Source of the DNA: Polytrichum commune
Lineage: Eukaryota; Streptophyta; Polytrichopsida; Polytrichales; Polytrichaceae
Reading direction: 5' to 3'
Length of the DNA stretch: 64,000 nt
Assembly: GCA_950295325.1 (NCBI GenBank)
Contig: OX485804.1
Coordinates: 61,098,533 to 61,162,532, forward strand
The translations under genes and the position numbers were made by a program. The notes under the pieces were generated by a model that was given only the letters and a program-made list of their open reading frames with translations, had not been told where the DNA came from and did no database searches. Below are positions 11,389-25,700 of this stretch, piece by piece (position 1 is the stretch's first letter; the number at the start of each line of letters is the position of its first letter).

Positions 11389-14300
11389 ATGGCGAGGCGA
11401 GGATGCTTGTGTGGCGTATGCGAGGGCGGCAACTTGCCGTCTGTTTGCCCTTCGTGCATCAACCATAGGTTGAGTCCTTTCCACATGTGTGTCCGATTTG
11501 AGACGGAGTTTCCTGGTGAATTGTTTCTCACTCTGACTGGAATTAAGTCGTGGCTTTTTAATTTTTGGGCGCAGGTTGATAGAGAGGTATAAATTACTGA
11601 AGAATTTGGCGCAGGATCGAGACGCCCTGCGGCGTCGCTTGGATGAGGAACTCCTGGCCAAGGTATGTATGCAAATTCAGTATCCTTGTGGACGTTCTTT
11701 ATGGTCGGGTGTGCGATTAGGGCTCAATTTACGAGATGTGATATGTGAGGTGTTGTGTCGATGTAGTTGACGGATTTATGTGTGGATTGGTTGATGTATG
11801 TAGCGTGAGGCTGAGCTGCAGCAGAACTGGCGCGTGGAGCACGAAGAGCGAACTGCGCAGCTGAAAGAGCGCTTGCGGCAATGTAAGGAGGATCTCAATC
11901 AAGGTAAGGATTCCTCCCAAATTCTTCTCGGAGCTCATCGTTCGAGCAATATTATCGAGTTTTTTCGTGTTTAATTTGTATTTTACTTGAAATTTTTATT
12001 TTTTTGTTTCTGCGACCTGACAATTGACCGATATATTCTGCCCACATGGTGGTTGTGATGATGTTCGATGATGTTGTTATAGTATAGAATTTATTAGCAA
12101 CGTTGAATTTATAAATGAATGATAAGGGCGAGGTTTAGTCCATGTGTATGTGTGTGAAGGCAAGTTATTGTACTCTGTTCGTGTACAGGGAAATCAAAGC
12201 TGGAACACTTGCAATGTGATTTAGATGCTCAAACGAGCTTTCTGTCTGCGGCGTCTGCCCAGGTACATTCTTGTGCACATTGATGCCAGCCCTTGTTGCA
12301 GTTAGAGTTCTCGAAGTGTATTTCCAAATTAAGAATGTAAGCTGTGTTTGGGAAGTCTTTTGGATAATTCTTGTCTTTTGGAGCTTCGGAGTGCACTCAT
12401 GAAAATGCAATGTCTTGTCTGTGGTGAATTTGCAGCTTGCAACTAAGAGGTTGGAGCTGCTTTCGCACTATTATCCAAATTTAATTCGTGCTCAGTCTCT
12501 TAATCATGTGAGCGTCTCATCTTCCTAGACCTGTCCCTATCTAGAGCAAGTCTCATTGTATGTGACATCCAACAAGGAAATATTTGTTATTCTTCGTATC
12601 TTGAATTGGATGGGCCCTGTCATGTTGTCAGTTGGCAGTGGAAATTGAGGCCTGTAAGCAATCAGAAAAGTGTTGCTTTTTTCAGATTTGCTTGTGGTCC
12701 TGTCCTTTATGGACATGAGAATCACTGTTCACCTTATTAGGAAGTATTGCTTACTGAGACAGTTTATGGAACAATATCAGTGAATGGTAATTACTTGATT
12801 GCAACAAATCATGTGGCACTACTGTTTACCTTCACATTGCTCCAATTGGCAGATATCAGTGGCATCAGAGTTGCATCAAAAACGAAGACAGGTTTTCCGA
12901 CAATTATGCAAGATATTGCCCCTTCGCAGGACTTCTGTAAGCTTTTTCCTTTCACCCGCCGTTCACTAAGTTACTGTTTAGTCGAATTTCTAGCTATGAC
13001 ATAGGGCCTCTTAGCAAGTGCTTATTCATCTCTGGCTTGTAAAATCAGTATCTTAGTTTTGGTTGCAAAAGATGGCAAATCTGCTACATCTCTAAAGTGC
13101 ACTTTCTTGTGTGAGTCTTTGTATTGCCTGTGTGAACCAGTTTCCTCCTCCCTTTTGCAACACTGAATTGAGGAAGTATATTGCACTTTAAAGAGGCTTT
13201 TCCATTGTATGTTTATAGTGACATATCTCAACACGCTTGAGAACAGAGAATGACAGTCCTGACAATACCAGCTGGTTTTGTTGTGGGTGTAGCCCACTGC
13301 GGAGGAGCGTGAGAAGTGGCCAGGGTTTCCCACTATGCAGCAAAATGCGGTTCGAATCTGTGGTGCACCTCTACCCTTAGGCGATGACCCTTTTTCCACT
13401 CCACCTACAGAACTTGCAGCATCATTAGGGTAAGTTGCCACAATGTAACTGCTACTTTTGAGGTGATGCTACAAGATGCCAAGAGCATAAGACAGGACCA
13501 AGAGCAGTCATATTTGTGGTGTTGTCTAGTCCTATTTTCATGAGTCCTATTTAGCAGTGAGAAGCATTGCAGATGAATTGCTGGCATATGAAATAAGATG
13601 CCATCTACTCTATAGGTTTATATTCACTGCCAGTGTGTTGTTGCAAGTAGATATTTTACCTTATCTGTCTAAAAATACCTGGTCCTTGATTCAAGGACTC
13701 TATAGGGCTGAAAATATATGGAATGGTGATTTATGGCAGATATGTGGTCCAACTAGTGAACTTGGCATCACGATATTTGTCTGGACCTCTTCTACACAGC
13801 TCTGGTTTTGCTGTAAGTAATGTGCCCGTTGTGCTTCTATATAGGATGCATAATGGCTGTATAGCATGTTGATATACTATACTCTTGATATAAGCTGTAG
13901 CTAGTGATGCAGGAGCACATTTGTGGCGAGCTTGTTGATGCTCTCCAAATCTAACTTTGTACAATTAGGTTTTTCGTGAATCTTGTTTTTGAAAGAAAAG
14001 TTGCACTCTCTGTAAAAGGAAACATAAGATTGTCTGCCTTTCATTGGCCATTACATTCAACCTGTTAGGTCCATATGTGTCAGATCTTATGATCTATTAT
14101 CACAAGGTGATCACGGTATGTATTTTTTGTATCTATCAGTTGTTTTATATCATGTAGCACTTGTAGTATGAGTTTACCTTTATCACGGGTCAATGTAATA
14201 TAGTACTGTGCTTACAGGCCTCTTCATCACGGGTGTGGCAACGGGCTTCCTACTTTGACTCAAGGCCAGCTTCTCGCAGGTAAGAACAACAACGAAGAGA

Positions 14301-16356
14301 AGGGTGAGGCTAATAACCTTTTGGTTGTGCTAAGTAGATTGACGAAGTCTTGCAAATTCTTTTGATTGAGTCCTTTAGACTGAAATTTTTATCCTCAGGG
14401 CTAAGTTTGTACAGGCAGAGCCCTCATTTAAAGTGATAAATGACTTTAGCACTTTAGTGCTCTAGCTATCAGTACCATGCAGAAGCAGATTGTTCTGTAG
14501 GTTCAGGTTAAAAAGTTCAGTTGCTCACATGGATTCAGTATCCTGCTTCCAGCCATGTCATACCCCTAAGGTTGTAGCCGTCACCAAGGCTTAATCTATA
14601 TGTGGTCACTTGGTTTACCCAATTTCAGAAGCCCAAAGTCAAGGAATTTGGGCAGCATTTGTAGAGCTAGTTTGCAGTGTTTTCTGAATGTTTTTCTTGG
14701 TTTCAGCGAGGAGTATCCTCTCTTTCTTCCACGCCAAGGAGGTTGGCCATCAGCAGGGGATGAAGCCAGTGATGCTGTAGGGAGCATGCCCAGTATTGTT
14801 AACTATGGGGGAGCATCAAGTGCTACAAGGGAATCACACCCAGAATTGCAGAAAGGCATAAAACTGTTGCGGAGGAGTGTGGGTTGCATATGTGCATATG
14901 GTTTTGGACTCCTTTCACTCTCCGCTTCTTCCGATATGCCCATATTTGATGCTTTATCAGAATTGCTCACGGTTCTCTCCATGAAAGAGAGTCGTACAAG
15001 GTTAGTCACATGCCTTAAAACTTTGTTTTCATTGTTTTTCTTTCTGGCATTACAATTTTCTTATGTTTTTGGCACTGTCAATAGGTGTACAAATTTTGTA
15101 TGGAGTCTTGGGTGTACAAGTTCGTCAGATGTAGATTGAAGTTTCAATTGAAGGTTTATTTGCTGAGTTTGATCAGCACTTTTTGCACTACATGGTTACT
15201 CTAGTTCAATATGTGTAAGGCAACACATGACCAATCAAAATGTGTAAGGGAGAAGCAGTGTTGCTGATGGCAATTAAGCAACATATTTCAAACCCATTAG
15301 TGCATACCTGTACATGTCATGCCGTCCCCTTGCAGAGATGGAATGTGTCTCTTCGAAATAACAGTTTCCTTCATTGACAAGAGACCTTTGTGTGTGCAAG
15401 AGGGAGGGTGCTGACGAACTAGTGACGTTCTATTGAACATGTAAACTGTGTTCAGGTCTAGCAGAGGTAACCAACAGCCTAACGGCAGATTTGGTCTTTC
15501 AGAAGGTCCCCTGGCTCACATGGCTCACATGGGAAGGTACCTGCCAAGCCTCCTGGACGAAAGGCGCTTCCTCCCAGACACTCTGGTACTAGTCATCCTG
15601 ACTTCTATTTGCATCTGTATGATAACACTAGTTCTACCTTGAATATGTGGAGGTTTTCCTTACATGCTCTTGTTTTTTCTTTTATAAACAATATGTAGCA
15701 GGAAGGCAGTGGCACAACTGGAGCACATAGAAGTCTTTTGACACAACACTTAGAGAGAGTTGGAGAGAGTTAAAGAGAGAGTCTTTAACTGTCCTAATTA
15801 GGCACGGTAGAAAAGTAAGATATTCTCTGTCTTTCCATGACACAGCTATTGTCCAATAGTTTTACCCTCCCACTAAATTGAAAGATGAAAAGTATCGAGT
15901 ATCAAGGAAGCAATCTAGGTCTTGCCTTAGACTCAGGAATTATAGAGTTCTCTGAGTTTTTGTTGTGTTGGTTTGCTATTGTGGGTGTCTTTTATTATTA
16001 TTATGAAGATCACTCTTTACCTCGTAATAGTGAACTCTACAATAAGACAATAGCGTTTGAGATTATAGTAAGGAATGATATTTGCTGCAACCTGTTGGTG
16101 TATCACTGTCTAAGTTATGATGCTTGTATTGTTGCAGGGTTGGAAAGCATCCCACAGGGGCAAGGTTCAAAGCTGGAATGATTTCTATGAAATTAGTACA
16201 GACTCGGAGCTGATGGAAGGGATGGCGCCAAATTTATCCGAAAGCACTGTTGATGGGTGGAATCTTGTGGAGCATCCAAGACTGCCGCCTCCACCATCTC
16301 ATTCTGAAGATGTAGAGCATTGGACACGGGCTATGTTCATTGATGCCACAAAGTAA
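11389..16356 (+). CDS. ATG14: ATG14 (Barkor)-like autophagy subunit of the PI3-kinase complex
   Basis: Twelve exons join in frame: 11389-11468, 11575-11662, 11804-11903, 12189-12262, 12436-12507, 12853-12936, 13293-13429, 13740-13812, 14218-14279, 14707-15000, 15456-15585 and 16138-16356 (stop TAA). They give about 470 residues. The N terminus has two CxxC pairs (C8/C11, C20/C23) typical of ATG14 proteins. A charged coiled coil follows (about residues 28-115), then the conserved YYPNLIRAQSLNH, GYVVQLVNLASRYL and SRVWQRASYFDSRPASR blocks. Family knowledge: ATG14 directs the VPS34-VPS30/ATG6-VPS15 kinase to autophagosome formation sites, where it makes PI3P. The start at 11389 was chosen because the cysteine motif follows at once; the frame is open back to an ATG at 11185 (68 extra residues), which shows no conservation I recognise. 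Two of the 12 exons are in phase 0-0 and could be skipped without a frameshift. Confidence 0.85.
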
Positions 16357-17800
16357 TGGTGTCAACTCGTGTGTTAGTAAATCCATGTCTTCTTTCTTTG
16401 TACAGATTATCCCTGGTTGCTTCACCTGTACACAATCAACCAAGTTAAAAATATTTTTTGAATCAAATAGATGAATCCCATACAGATTCTTCTCTGAAAT
16501 TCTGAGAAACATTTGTACCTAGTGTAGTGTAGTTCCTACTGCAAAACGATTCAACTGCACTACAGATGATCCTGGTTATTAGAGACACTGTACCATGTCT
16601 AACCTGTATACCTAGGTCCTTAGTATTGTAGAGCTTTTGTGATGACCAGGTGGCAATGCTCTAGTACGCTGTTGCAGACGTCTCCAAGCTCTGCTTGAGA
16701 TGCAATAGGAGAAAGGTGAAGACCAGCAGGTAAAATGAAGATTCTGCTTCAGAAGTTTCAGACAAGCTTGAGATGGCAAAAAAAGACATGTACTACAATG
16801 ATGTGGTGACACTTAGCTGACATGGTTGCAACTCCTTCCTTGGTCAAAATTCTAACCTCCCCAAGTGCAGTGGTCTCCTGGAGTGGAGACTGGAAGGTGA
16901 GTGATCAGTTACGGGCAACTTCAGGAATTGTACATTAACTACCTTGATCAACGTGACACAAATTTATATGAACAGTCAATTATGTAAAGACTCATTTGAC
17001 GCAAGATTTGGAAATTTTGAGCACCATGTGTATTTGTTGTCGTTTTCCAAGGTCTAACTTGATTTTCCCATTACCTGGCATATTTGGGATAAGCAGCATA
17101 ATAGTTGATTTTAAAGTCCAAAGTGGTCTGGAAGAAAACCCTTTCAATGCAAAGCCCTGAATGGCTCCATTTCCATGGACATGTAGCTCTATTAATGTCA
17201 ATATGGAAGCTCACTTTGATGTGTGTGGACACTTACTCAAACACCAAGAGATGTCAAATTTTTCAGTGGAAGACATGTTCATCTTTCTAGTTAGTGGGTT
17301 GTTTGTAGCTGATACCCATTAACGATGACTGAATAAGGTCACTCACCTTGTATTGAAAGTGATCAAAGTTGTAGAAAACTTGACTGTACTAACTTTATTC
17401 ATGACAGATGGGTTTTGTCACATACAGTAATCACAACACTGAGTCGATGTTTAAATGTTTTTTTTGGTAAATAAGCAAAGCCAACACATGGGGTGAGTAA
17501 TTAAACAGACATAAAATCAATTTAGGGAGAAGTTTTATTGATTATTCACATGGGAATTGCAAAAATAAAATAAAATAACACATAATAAACGGAAGCACTC
17601 AAATTTTGAAATTAAGCCGCTCATTGGCCCAATTTTAGACTTGTGAGACTATACATGCTCAAAAATCAGTTGATTTGCCCTTCGCATAAATTATTGCTTG
17701 CATTCTTTGTGGCTTGCTCTCATAGAGCTTCTCACTCTATGGAAGTAATAGAATGGAAAGTCTCAAACACAGGCTCCCATGATTCTAGAAGACCCTTTGG
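16357..17800. other. ATG14 3' region and spacer
   Basis: The first few hundred bases should contain the ATG14 3' UTR. No coding sequence was recognised beyond that. Confidence 0.4.
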
Positions 17801-18650
17801 AGGTATCGGATAATTATTGAGCTTTCATTTTAGTGTTGCACATAGGCCCTCCATAGGGTTTAGGTCAAGTGATTGAGTGGGCCACTTTAAAACATTGAAA
17901 GGTTTTTTTTTTAATAAACTACTTTTATATTGTTTATGTTGTATGCTTAGGATCATTGTCATGTTGAAAAATGACTCTAGATGCATATATGTCATACTTT
18001 GAAAATATGCCATAGAGATTGGCTTCCAATATCTCATGATAGATATTGATTCAGTCTATCTTCTATCTTACAAATGAAACTTGGTCCAATTGCACTCATG
18101 CAACCCCAAATCATTATTGGACCTCCTATTTGTCATAGTGTTTCCCTCACTGTTTGATCTATAGGACCCTTGCCGTCTAAAGTCCAACACCAATAACGAC
18201 CATTTGAGCAAAAATGATTCACTTTAATTTCATATGAAATAACCACTTGCTTCCCATCCACAACAATCCAATCTTCATGAGATTTGGCAAAATCTAAACA
18301 AGCTTGAATATACTTATGTGAAAGAAGAGGCTTTTCTACTTCACACAAGCAACCAAACCTAATGTATTTAATGCTCGTCACACTGTTTGAACACTAATCT
18401 CATTGGTTAATTCTTGCCTAACTAATTTGCATGCCTCTGTGGTAATATTGAATCCTCCCGTTGTCATTGCTCTCACACATGCCCTCGTCAAGTGGTCTGA
18501 AATCACTTATGGTGTTCCTCCTACATATAGTTTATCTTTCGGATTCTCTTAACACTAGCTTGTTTGGCTAATTTTTGTGAGCTCCATCCCTTTTGTAGCA
18601 ATGATACTACACTGTTTTGCTTTTCATAAGACAATGGCCTTGTCATGATA
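17800..18650 (-). pseudogene. Tc1/mariner-type transposase remnant
   Basis: Minus-strand peptides line up with a Tc1-like DDE transposase. A helix-turn-helix-to-catalytic segment lies at about 18430-18133 (motifs KPLLSHKYIQACLDFAKSHE and VISYEIKVN), then GGPIMIWGCMS. The second-aspartate region is in a shifted frame, and the C-terminal WPTQSLDLNPMEG block is at about 17880-17840. The first catalytic aspartate (the D of the WSDE-type motif) reads as tyrosine at 18232-18234. A stop lies at about 18133 and at least one frameshift follows. It is therefore inactive. Terminal inverted repeats were not found. Confidence 0.75.
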
Positions 18651-21600
18651 CAACTAAAAATGTAGTGCACTACTTGAGAAGGAGAAGAGACACTCTTGGT
18701 TACTTATAATACTCATTGTTGAATTGAAACTCTCTACTACAATGTCAATATATGAACGAAATGAAGATGTAGACACGCAAGGACAAAAGTGACTTAGTGA
18801 GAGATTCCCTTTCAAAATTAAATATCTCAACCAACTTTGCAGATCTTTTCATTAAAACTTCCATGCATTAGTAGATACTTGGATACCTATCAACAATCCT
18901 TAACGACACCTCCAAATTCTCATTAACGCAATATATATTTCATATTATACTAAGCATGAGCATACATTGACTCGGGATCCAGAAGCTTTGGGATGCTATC
19001 TAAATTGACATATAATGATGTGATTTCTTACATCTTTACACATACCCCACACAATTTAGCATCACTTGTAGATACCAAGAACATCTATGCTTCATATCAT
19101 TACAATGAAAATCTATAACAAAATCAAAATCTACTACATTGTTTATGGTAAATGTTGTGGGCATATTTATAGTGTGACTCACCCTTTGATGCACTATAAG
19201 ATGCCCCACAATGTAGACCATCACACATTAAAATTGTGTGTAACCTTATACTTGAGGGAATTTTTTTCTGCACCAATCCCGACATACCTAATACTCATGG
19301 AAATTATATCTTAGAAAATAACATTTAACAAAGAAAATATTATGTAAAATATTTTTGAAATTTATTCTTGGACATGAATGCAAATTCTAATTTAGATTGA
19401 AATTCGTCCAAGTAGGATGGATATGAATTGGACCTCACTTTTTTAGAAGTTCCTCAAATGCACATTATTTTCCATCCAATTGAAATATTGTGACCTACAG
19501 TGTAAGCCTCTAATGTTGTATACTATGGTTTGAAATACAATGTGCACCTACAATATTATTCCCATTGATTTTAGTGTTGGTTTCCTTGTATATAGTGTGG
19601 CCCACAGTATTTACCATAATCAGTGTAGTTGATATTTAGAGTTCCTACCTACAGAAGGGAAAGTCCGGTGTAATTTATAGTCATGGATGCCTTGGTCATA
19701 ATGTCTATAATGTTGTGTCACCTTTATCTTGTATGTGTAGATTTGATTTGCTGAAGAGACTAAGAGCAGTATGGTATCTGCAATATAATACCACAGAATG
19801 AAAACTTATATCTGAAGTGACAAATATAGCTTGTCTCATATGCTAAGTGAAATTTGTTCCCGGTTTGTTCAAATTTCACTGGAACAAAGCCGATACAGTC
19901 AAGATGCTTCAAGCTTTCACGAGAACATGCTTGAACATGCTTTCATGAGATTGTCTGTATATTGAATTGATAAGAAACAATATGGTAATTGCAATTTCTG
20001 AAAAGAAAATACTAGGAGTTTTAGTATCACTTGCATCAAGTAAACTGCATACTGTAATTTGTGGGATGTTACACAAAAAAATTCCAGGAAGTCAAACTTT
20101 CTAGAAATTTACTACAAAATTTATATTTGACTCATGTAGGCAAACAGACAACTATAAATTGTTTGAAAGACAATCAATGCTAAAAGTTTGTCTTCCCTAC
20201 CTTAGTGATGTCCTGAACTGCTCATGTTTGGTCATGAACAAGAACAGCTCCATCTCATCTTGAATACACTCTAGAATGTTTGCTACCAGAATCAAAAACC
20301 CAAAACCAATAAATTCAACTACGACACTTCCAGAGAACAAATTTGGTAAAGAAATACCTGATTACTTAGGGCCTTGCTGCACTCTCAGGTCAGAGCTGAA
20401 ATTGTGCCATAACCACCATATTTCAACTGACGAAGACCACACTTTACTAGCTTCTTGCAGACCGTAACCGAGTCAAAGGTTTGTCAGGATCATCTTAAGT
20501 GGATACAAGATCAGTTAAGGGGTTTTACTAAATAAAGTTCGAAGAACAATTTGAGATTTGTCTTAAATGATCACTGGTGAACATCCACAGAAAATGGTAG
20601 GCAGTTCCAGAGATAGAATATTATTGGATGTCGACAGGTTGTTATATAATTTCTTGCTGCTTCACAACTTCCTCGACATAACCTAGAGACCGTCTCTGCT
20701 ACCTTGTCCAGAGAAGATCTTGGAAGATCTTGGCTGCTTGTGGATCTACTGAGCAGATCCATGTTGCCACTTTCACAACTATGACCTTCATCACATAATC
20801 TAAGTCACAAACATGATGAATCACTCACATGACAATTTAGATCCTTTTTAAGCTCTTTCTTTGCATCAATCTAGCAGTCAAGCACCCTAGGAGAACACAT
20901 CTGAGCTAGAGACTGGCTGCTCCAAAGTAATGATTGGCTCCTGGGAACTTGGGGCAGGTGTTCAAGCAAATGTGTAAAATCGAGTTCTTTGTGTGTCACT
21001 GAAAGTCATCAAAGGGAGAAATCTGCTCACAAAGAATAAGCATATGCTTGATAAGGAAAAGTTGGAAAAACCAGATCATCTGCAGATAGCAGATAATTAA
21101 CAAACTCATCTCGCAAATGGGTTTGGACCCTGAATGTTAAGTCTTTCTTGCACATCAGGATTTGTTTCCCAATAATGTGTGGGTTAGTGACCAACAGAGA
21201 AAAGGTGGCTCAATTTAACAGACGAGATCTAGTCATTCTACTTCCAGAGTAGATTCAGATTGTGAGTCTTGTCAAGGAGTGAATGATTTACAGCATTCCA
21301 AAATTGGACTGGCAACCAAATGCAAGCCTGTGAAAATCCCTCATCAAAAGCCACCTCTCCTGGGAGGCACAACTGCAGGTTACACAGCCTTGCCTGTCCT
21401 GTGACCAACAGGTGCGGCAAAGACCCTCAGGCAAACAAAAAGGTACACTGAATCAACATACTTGTGGAAAAAGTTACACTTTATTAAGAATTACAATTTT
21501 CTAGATGCAGAATCAGGTTCATTTATCACCTAGACCAGAGTATGGGGTGCTGACTCTGCCCAACTTTCTAGATAGACTAGGAAGAATTTAGGAAGCCCAA

Positions 21601-22726
21601 TAGCTCAGTAATGGAGAAGCCTAAAGCATTGAATGGTTGTTGATAATGCATATTGCACCAACCCCTGCAACAAAGAAACTGCATATCAGTTCATGAAATT
21701 ACCTCATTGTATGTTTTTAAGCTCACACATATCTTGATTTCTCAACTCAGGATGCATTAGCAGTGGAGACTTAACCAGCAAATAAAACCTAACATGTTAA
21801 GTTAATTGTCCCGTGTACTAAGACCACCATACTGCCACTCAATCTAGTTGTGATAGAGAAAAGTCAAACCAATCACAATGAAATGATTATTTCAGAAGGC
21901 TACCAAGTATATTTGGAACTTCAACGATCAGCATAGAACCAACAAAGGACGAGTTGCATATACAAGGGACAAAGGTCATAAAAACTAGCTGGATCCAAAT
22001 TAAATGTCACATTGGGCGATAAGAAATGAATGTCAGTTATGTAAACAAACCTCAAATTCTACGGTGAGGAAATGATTCAGAGATTAAAGCACTAAAAATT
22101 GGATGTACCTGTGACATGACTAAATTTATGCTTTCCCTGATGCCAATCATAATTTGTCATTTCTTTTGTTGGGCACTGGACACCATGACCTCGATATCCA
22201 CACCAGTACACTCATGCTCTTGTCCAGTCCTCCCCTGCTTCAAACCCTGCAGGATAACCAATCAGTATCCATCCACCAAAAAGAGGAACATGCTCAAAAC
22301 TGAACCTACACATTAGCTTAATCGTACAAATGCAACAGCATTTTCATTAACTCTAGCCAACTACCTTTAGGATTGTTGATTCATTACATACAACAAACAA
22401 TCCTCCAACCACACATACTCGTATGATATCCATCTCGTGCATACTGCCCTCCAAAGGTAATTTTACATTAGGGTTCAAATAATTTCAATAGGAATAGACT
22501 TACCTATGGTTGACTACCACCATCACATGTCATCATATGCCAGCTGCTGACACAAATCTACAGATATGTTGTCATTTCCATCCTCCCAGACTCCAGTGAA
22601 GCTTGAGGAGGTTCCAAGGTGGGGTTTGACATCAAATTGAAATCTGTTAATCCAACCGACCCCTTTTGAAACAGTTGGTAGTAATTCACAAATTACCACG
22701 ATGTGCTCAACATCACAGAACATATG
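18650..22726. other. Spacer and PPR 3' region
   Basis: No protein family was recognised on either strand. The part next to 22727 should contain the 3' UTR of the PPR gene, possibly with introns. AT-rich sequence dominates 18700-20250. Confidence 0.4.
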
Positions 22727-25700
22727 TTATTGAATAGATGACAGAATCAGCTCTCTTGGAAGTACTTCTGAGTTGTCTGAGTCCCTTAGCCGCTCCTGTA
22801 ATGGTAAGATCTTCTTCATAACTCCAACCGTTTTACCATCTGGCATACAACCCTTGACCTTCATCTCATGAAATATCATCGCAGCTTCGTGCACCTTTCC
22901 TGCCTTCCCAAGACTATCAATGAGGACATTATATGTGGCTACACTTGGACTACACCCTTGCTCTTCCATCCTATCAAACAGTTCACAAGCCTCTAAGAGC
23001 TTGCCTACCTTTCCTAGGTTGTCTATTAAAGAAGTGTATGTGACAACATCTGGAACAATGCCCTTTAATGTCATCTCTTTGAGGATGTCCTTCGCATCAT
23101 CAATCAGGCCCTTTTTCCCAAAGCCATCAATGAGAATGTTGTAAGTGAAAACATCTGGAATACATCCCCTACGCTCCATCTCCTCAAAGAGCTTCTTTAC
23201 CACCTTAACCCTGCCCACCCTGGCAAAGCCAGAAATGAGGCTGTTGAAAGTCACCACAGTAGGGGAGCACTGTTTCTGTAACATTTCTTCGTAAAGATCC
23301 AGGGCTCTGTCTACTTTGCCTGCCTTGCCAAGACTGTCAATAAGTGTACTGTAAAGACCAACGTTTGTACAACCTTTTCTCTTTGCATCTTCAAACAGTG
23401 AATACGCTTCTTCCACCCTACCTTCTTTTCCGAGAGAATCAACAAGAGAGCTGTAGGTAATAGCATCAGGATTGCAGTTCTTCTTCGACATGACCTCAAA
23501 AATTGTGAGCGCATGCTTGACTTGACCACCTTTACCAAGAACATCTATGAGTGCTGTGTACGCAACCACGTCGAGAGCACAGCCTTGTTCTTCCATCTCT
23601 GTGAACATATTGAAGGCCTCATCAAGTCTTCCTGCCTTTCCAAGCCCATCTAGGAGAGAGCTATATGTGATTGAATCACAATGAACGTTTTCTTTCTGCA
23701 TGGTTTCCAGCAGCTTGCAGGCATCATCAATGCAGTTAGCCTTTACAAGTCCATTTATCATAATATTATACGCAACCGTGTCTGGGGCCAGATTGCTCTC
23801 CTGCAATTCACTGAACATCTGAACAGCTTCATCTGTTCTCCCTTCTTTAAAAAGTGCATCAATCAATGTTGAATATGAAACCAACAAAGGTGCCCACTCT
23901 CCTTCTTTCATCTTCATCAACATTCCTAAGGCGTGGTCAATCTCATTTGCTTTGCAAAGACCATCAATCAGCAGTGTGTAGGTTGCCAAATCCGGACAGC
24001 ACCCTTTCTTAAGCATCTCATTGAAAAAGTTCAGTGATTCCTCTATTTTCCCTCCCTTGAGAGATGAGTCCATAAGTGCACTATATGTTACAACTGAAGG
24101 GTCACATCCCACTTTCTCCATCTCCCTCAGTAGACTCACTGCATCTTCCAATCTCCCAGCCTTACCGAGACCGTCAATCAATGTTGTGTAGGTAACCACA
24201 GTTGGTACACAATTGCGTTTCTTCATCACATCAAGCAGTTTAACAGCTTCGTGAACATGCCCATTTTGCATGAAAACAGCCATTAAAGTGTTGTATGTTA
24301 TCTCGCTCAGCGACTTGAATCCATCTGTTGTATCACTGGAAATCGTGTCTGCCACTCCACTAGCCCCTTCCTCATGCACAACACCAATACTTATAGGAAT
24401 AGAATCAGACCTGTTCTCCACCATCTCTTTGATTATTGTGAGAACTTTATCCATCTCACCGCCTTTACCAAGAACATCAATCAATGTATTGTAAGTGATA
24501 TTATCTGGAACTGCCCCCTCAGCTTTCATTTCGTGAAAGACCTCCCAGGCCTCGGACTGGCGTCTAGCTTTTCCCAAAACAGCTATCATAATGTTGTATG
24601 TGCACAAATTGGGCACTAAGCCCTTTTCTTTCATTTCCTTGAAAAGACCACATGCCATGTCAGCCTCCCCTGCTTTACCAACCCCATCGATAAGTGTGTT
24701 GTACGCAATTGCATCCGGAGAACAATTGTTGGCTTTCATTTCAACAAATAGTTCACACGCCTCTTCTAGTCTGCCAGCTTTTGTGAGACCATTGACCAGG
24801 GCAGTATAGGTTACGACATTGGGCGAACAGCGTAGCTTCTTCATCTCCTTGAAAATTTCACATGCTTCTTCCACATCTTCAGACTTTGTCAGAGCATCAA
24901 TCAGTGCAGTGAAGGTAAAAACCCCAGGATTGATACCTGCCTGCATCATTTCTTTCAGCGATTTGGTGGCTAGGTCAAGCCTCCCGGCTCTATTGAATCC
25001 ATGTACAAGAATCCGGAATGTCCGGATATCTGGTTTGACACCCAATTGGCTCATTTTTCCAAGCACAATAATTGCAGTGTGGTGGAAACCTCCTCTGACA
25101 AGAAGATCGATCAAACAATTGCACACATTTATGCTTGGATGGCACCCAAATTGCTGCATCTGGTTGAAGACTTCCAGAGCCCCAGGGAGGTAATTCACCT
25201 TTCCATATGTTCGTAGCAGACCGGTAATGGTCTGAGGACTTATCTTACATCCTTCCTTCCACATTGACTCCAGTAAATGCAACACTGCTTGAGATTCCTT
25301 TGCTCCAGCAAGACGTTTAATCATAAGACTGTATGTCCGGAGAGTGTGTCTGTAGCCTTCTTGCTGGCCGGCCCACTTGAAAAAACTCCGTGCAAGATTC
25401 AGGTCCTTTTGGTTCACCACCACTTCGCAAACAAGACCAGGACTTAACTTCAACTTCAACATCTCCAACTGCTTCCCAGTCTCAGGCATCCACCCCTTCC
25501 TTCGGATCGCTGCATTGATCTTTTTCAAACTATACTTATCATCATCACATTCCACCCGGTCATGTATTTTTAAATTGGCCTGCTTTTCTCCCTCAGACTT
25601 TATGTGCACCGCATCTGTCGAAAAATTGAAGGATGAGGCAAATGCTTTACAATCTTGTCCTACCTGAAAGTAGTAGATGGTCTCCGGGGACCGCACCGTA

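Noticed and set aside
13348-13366. GGTTCGAATC, a tRNA B-box-like string
   Set aside because: It lies inside ATG14 exon 7 and no tRNA cloverleaf can be built around it.
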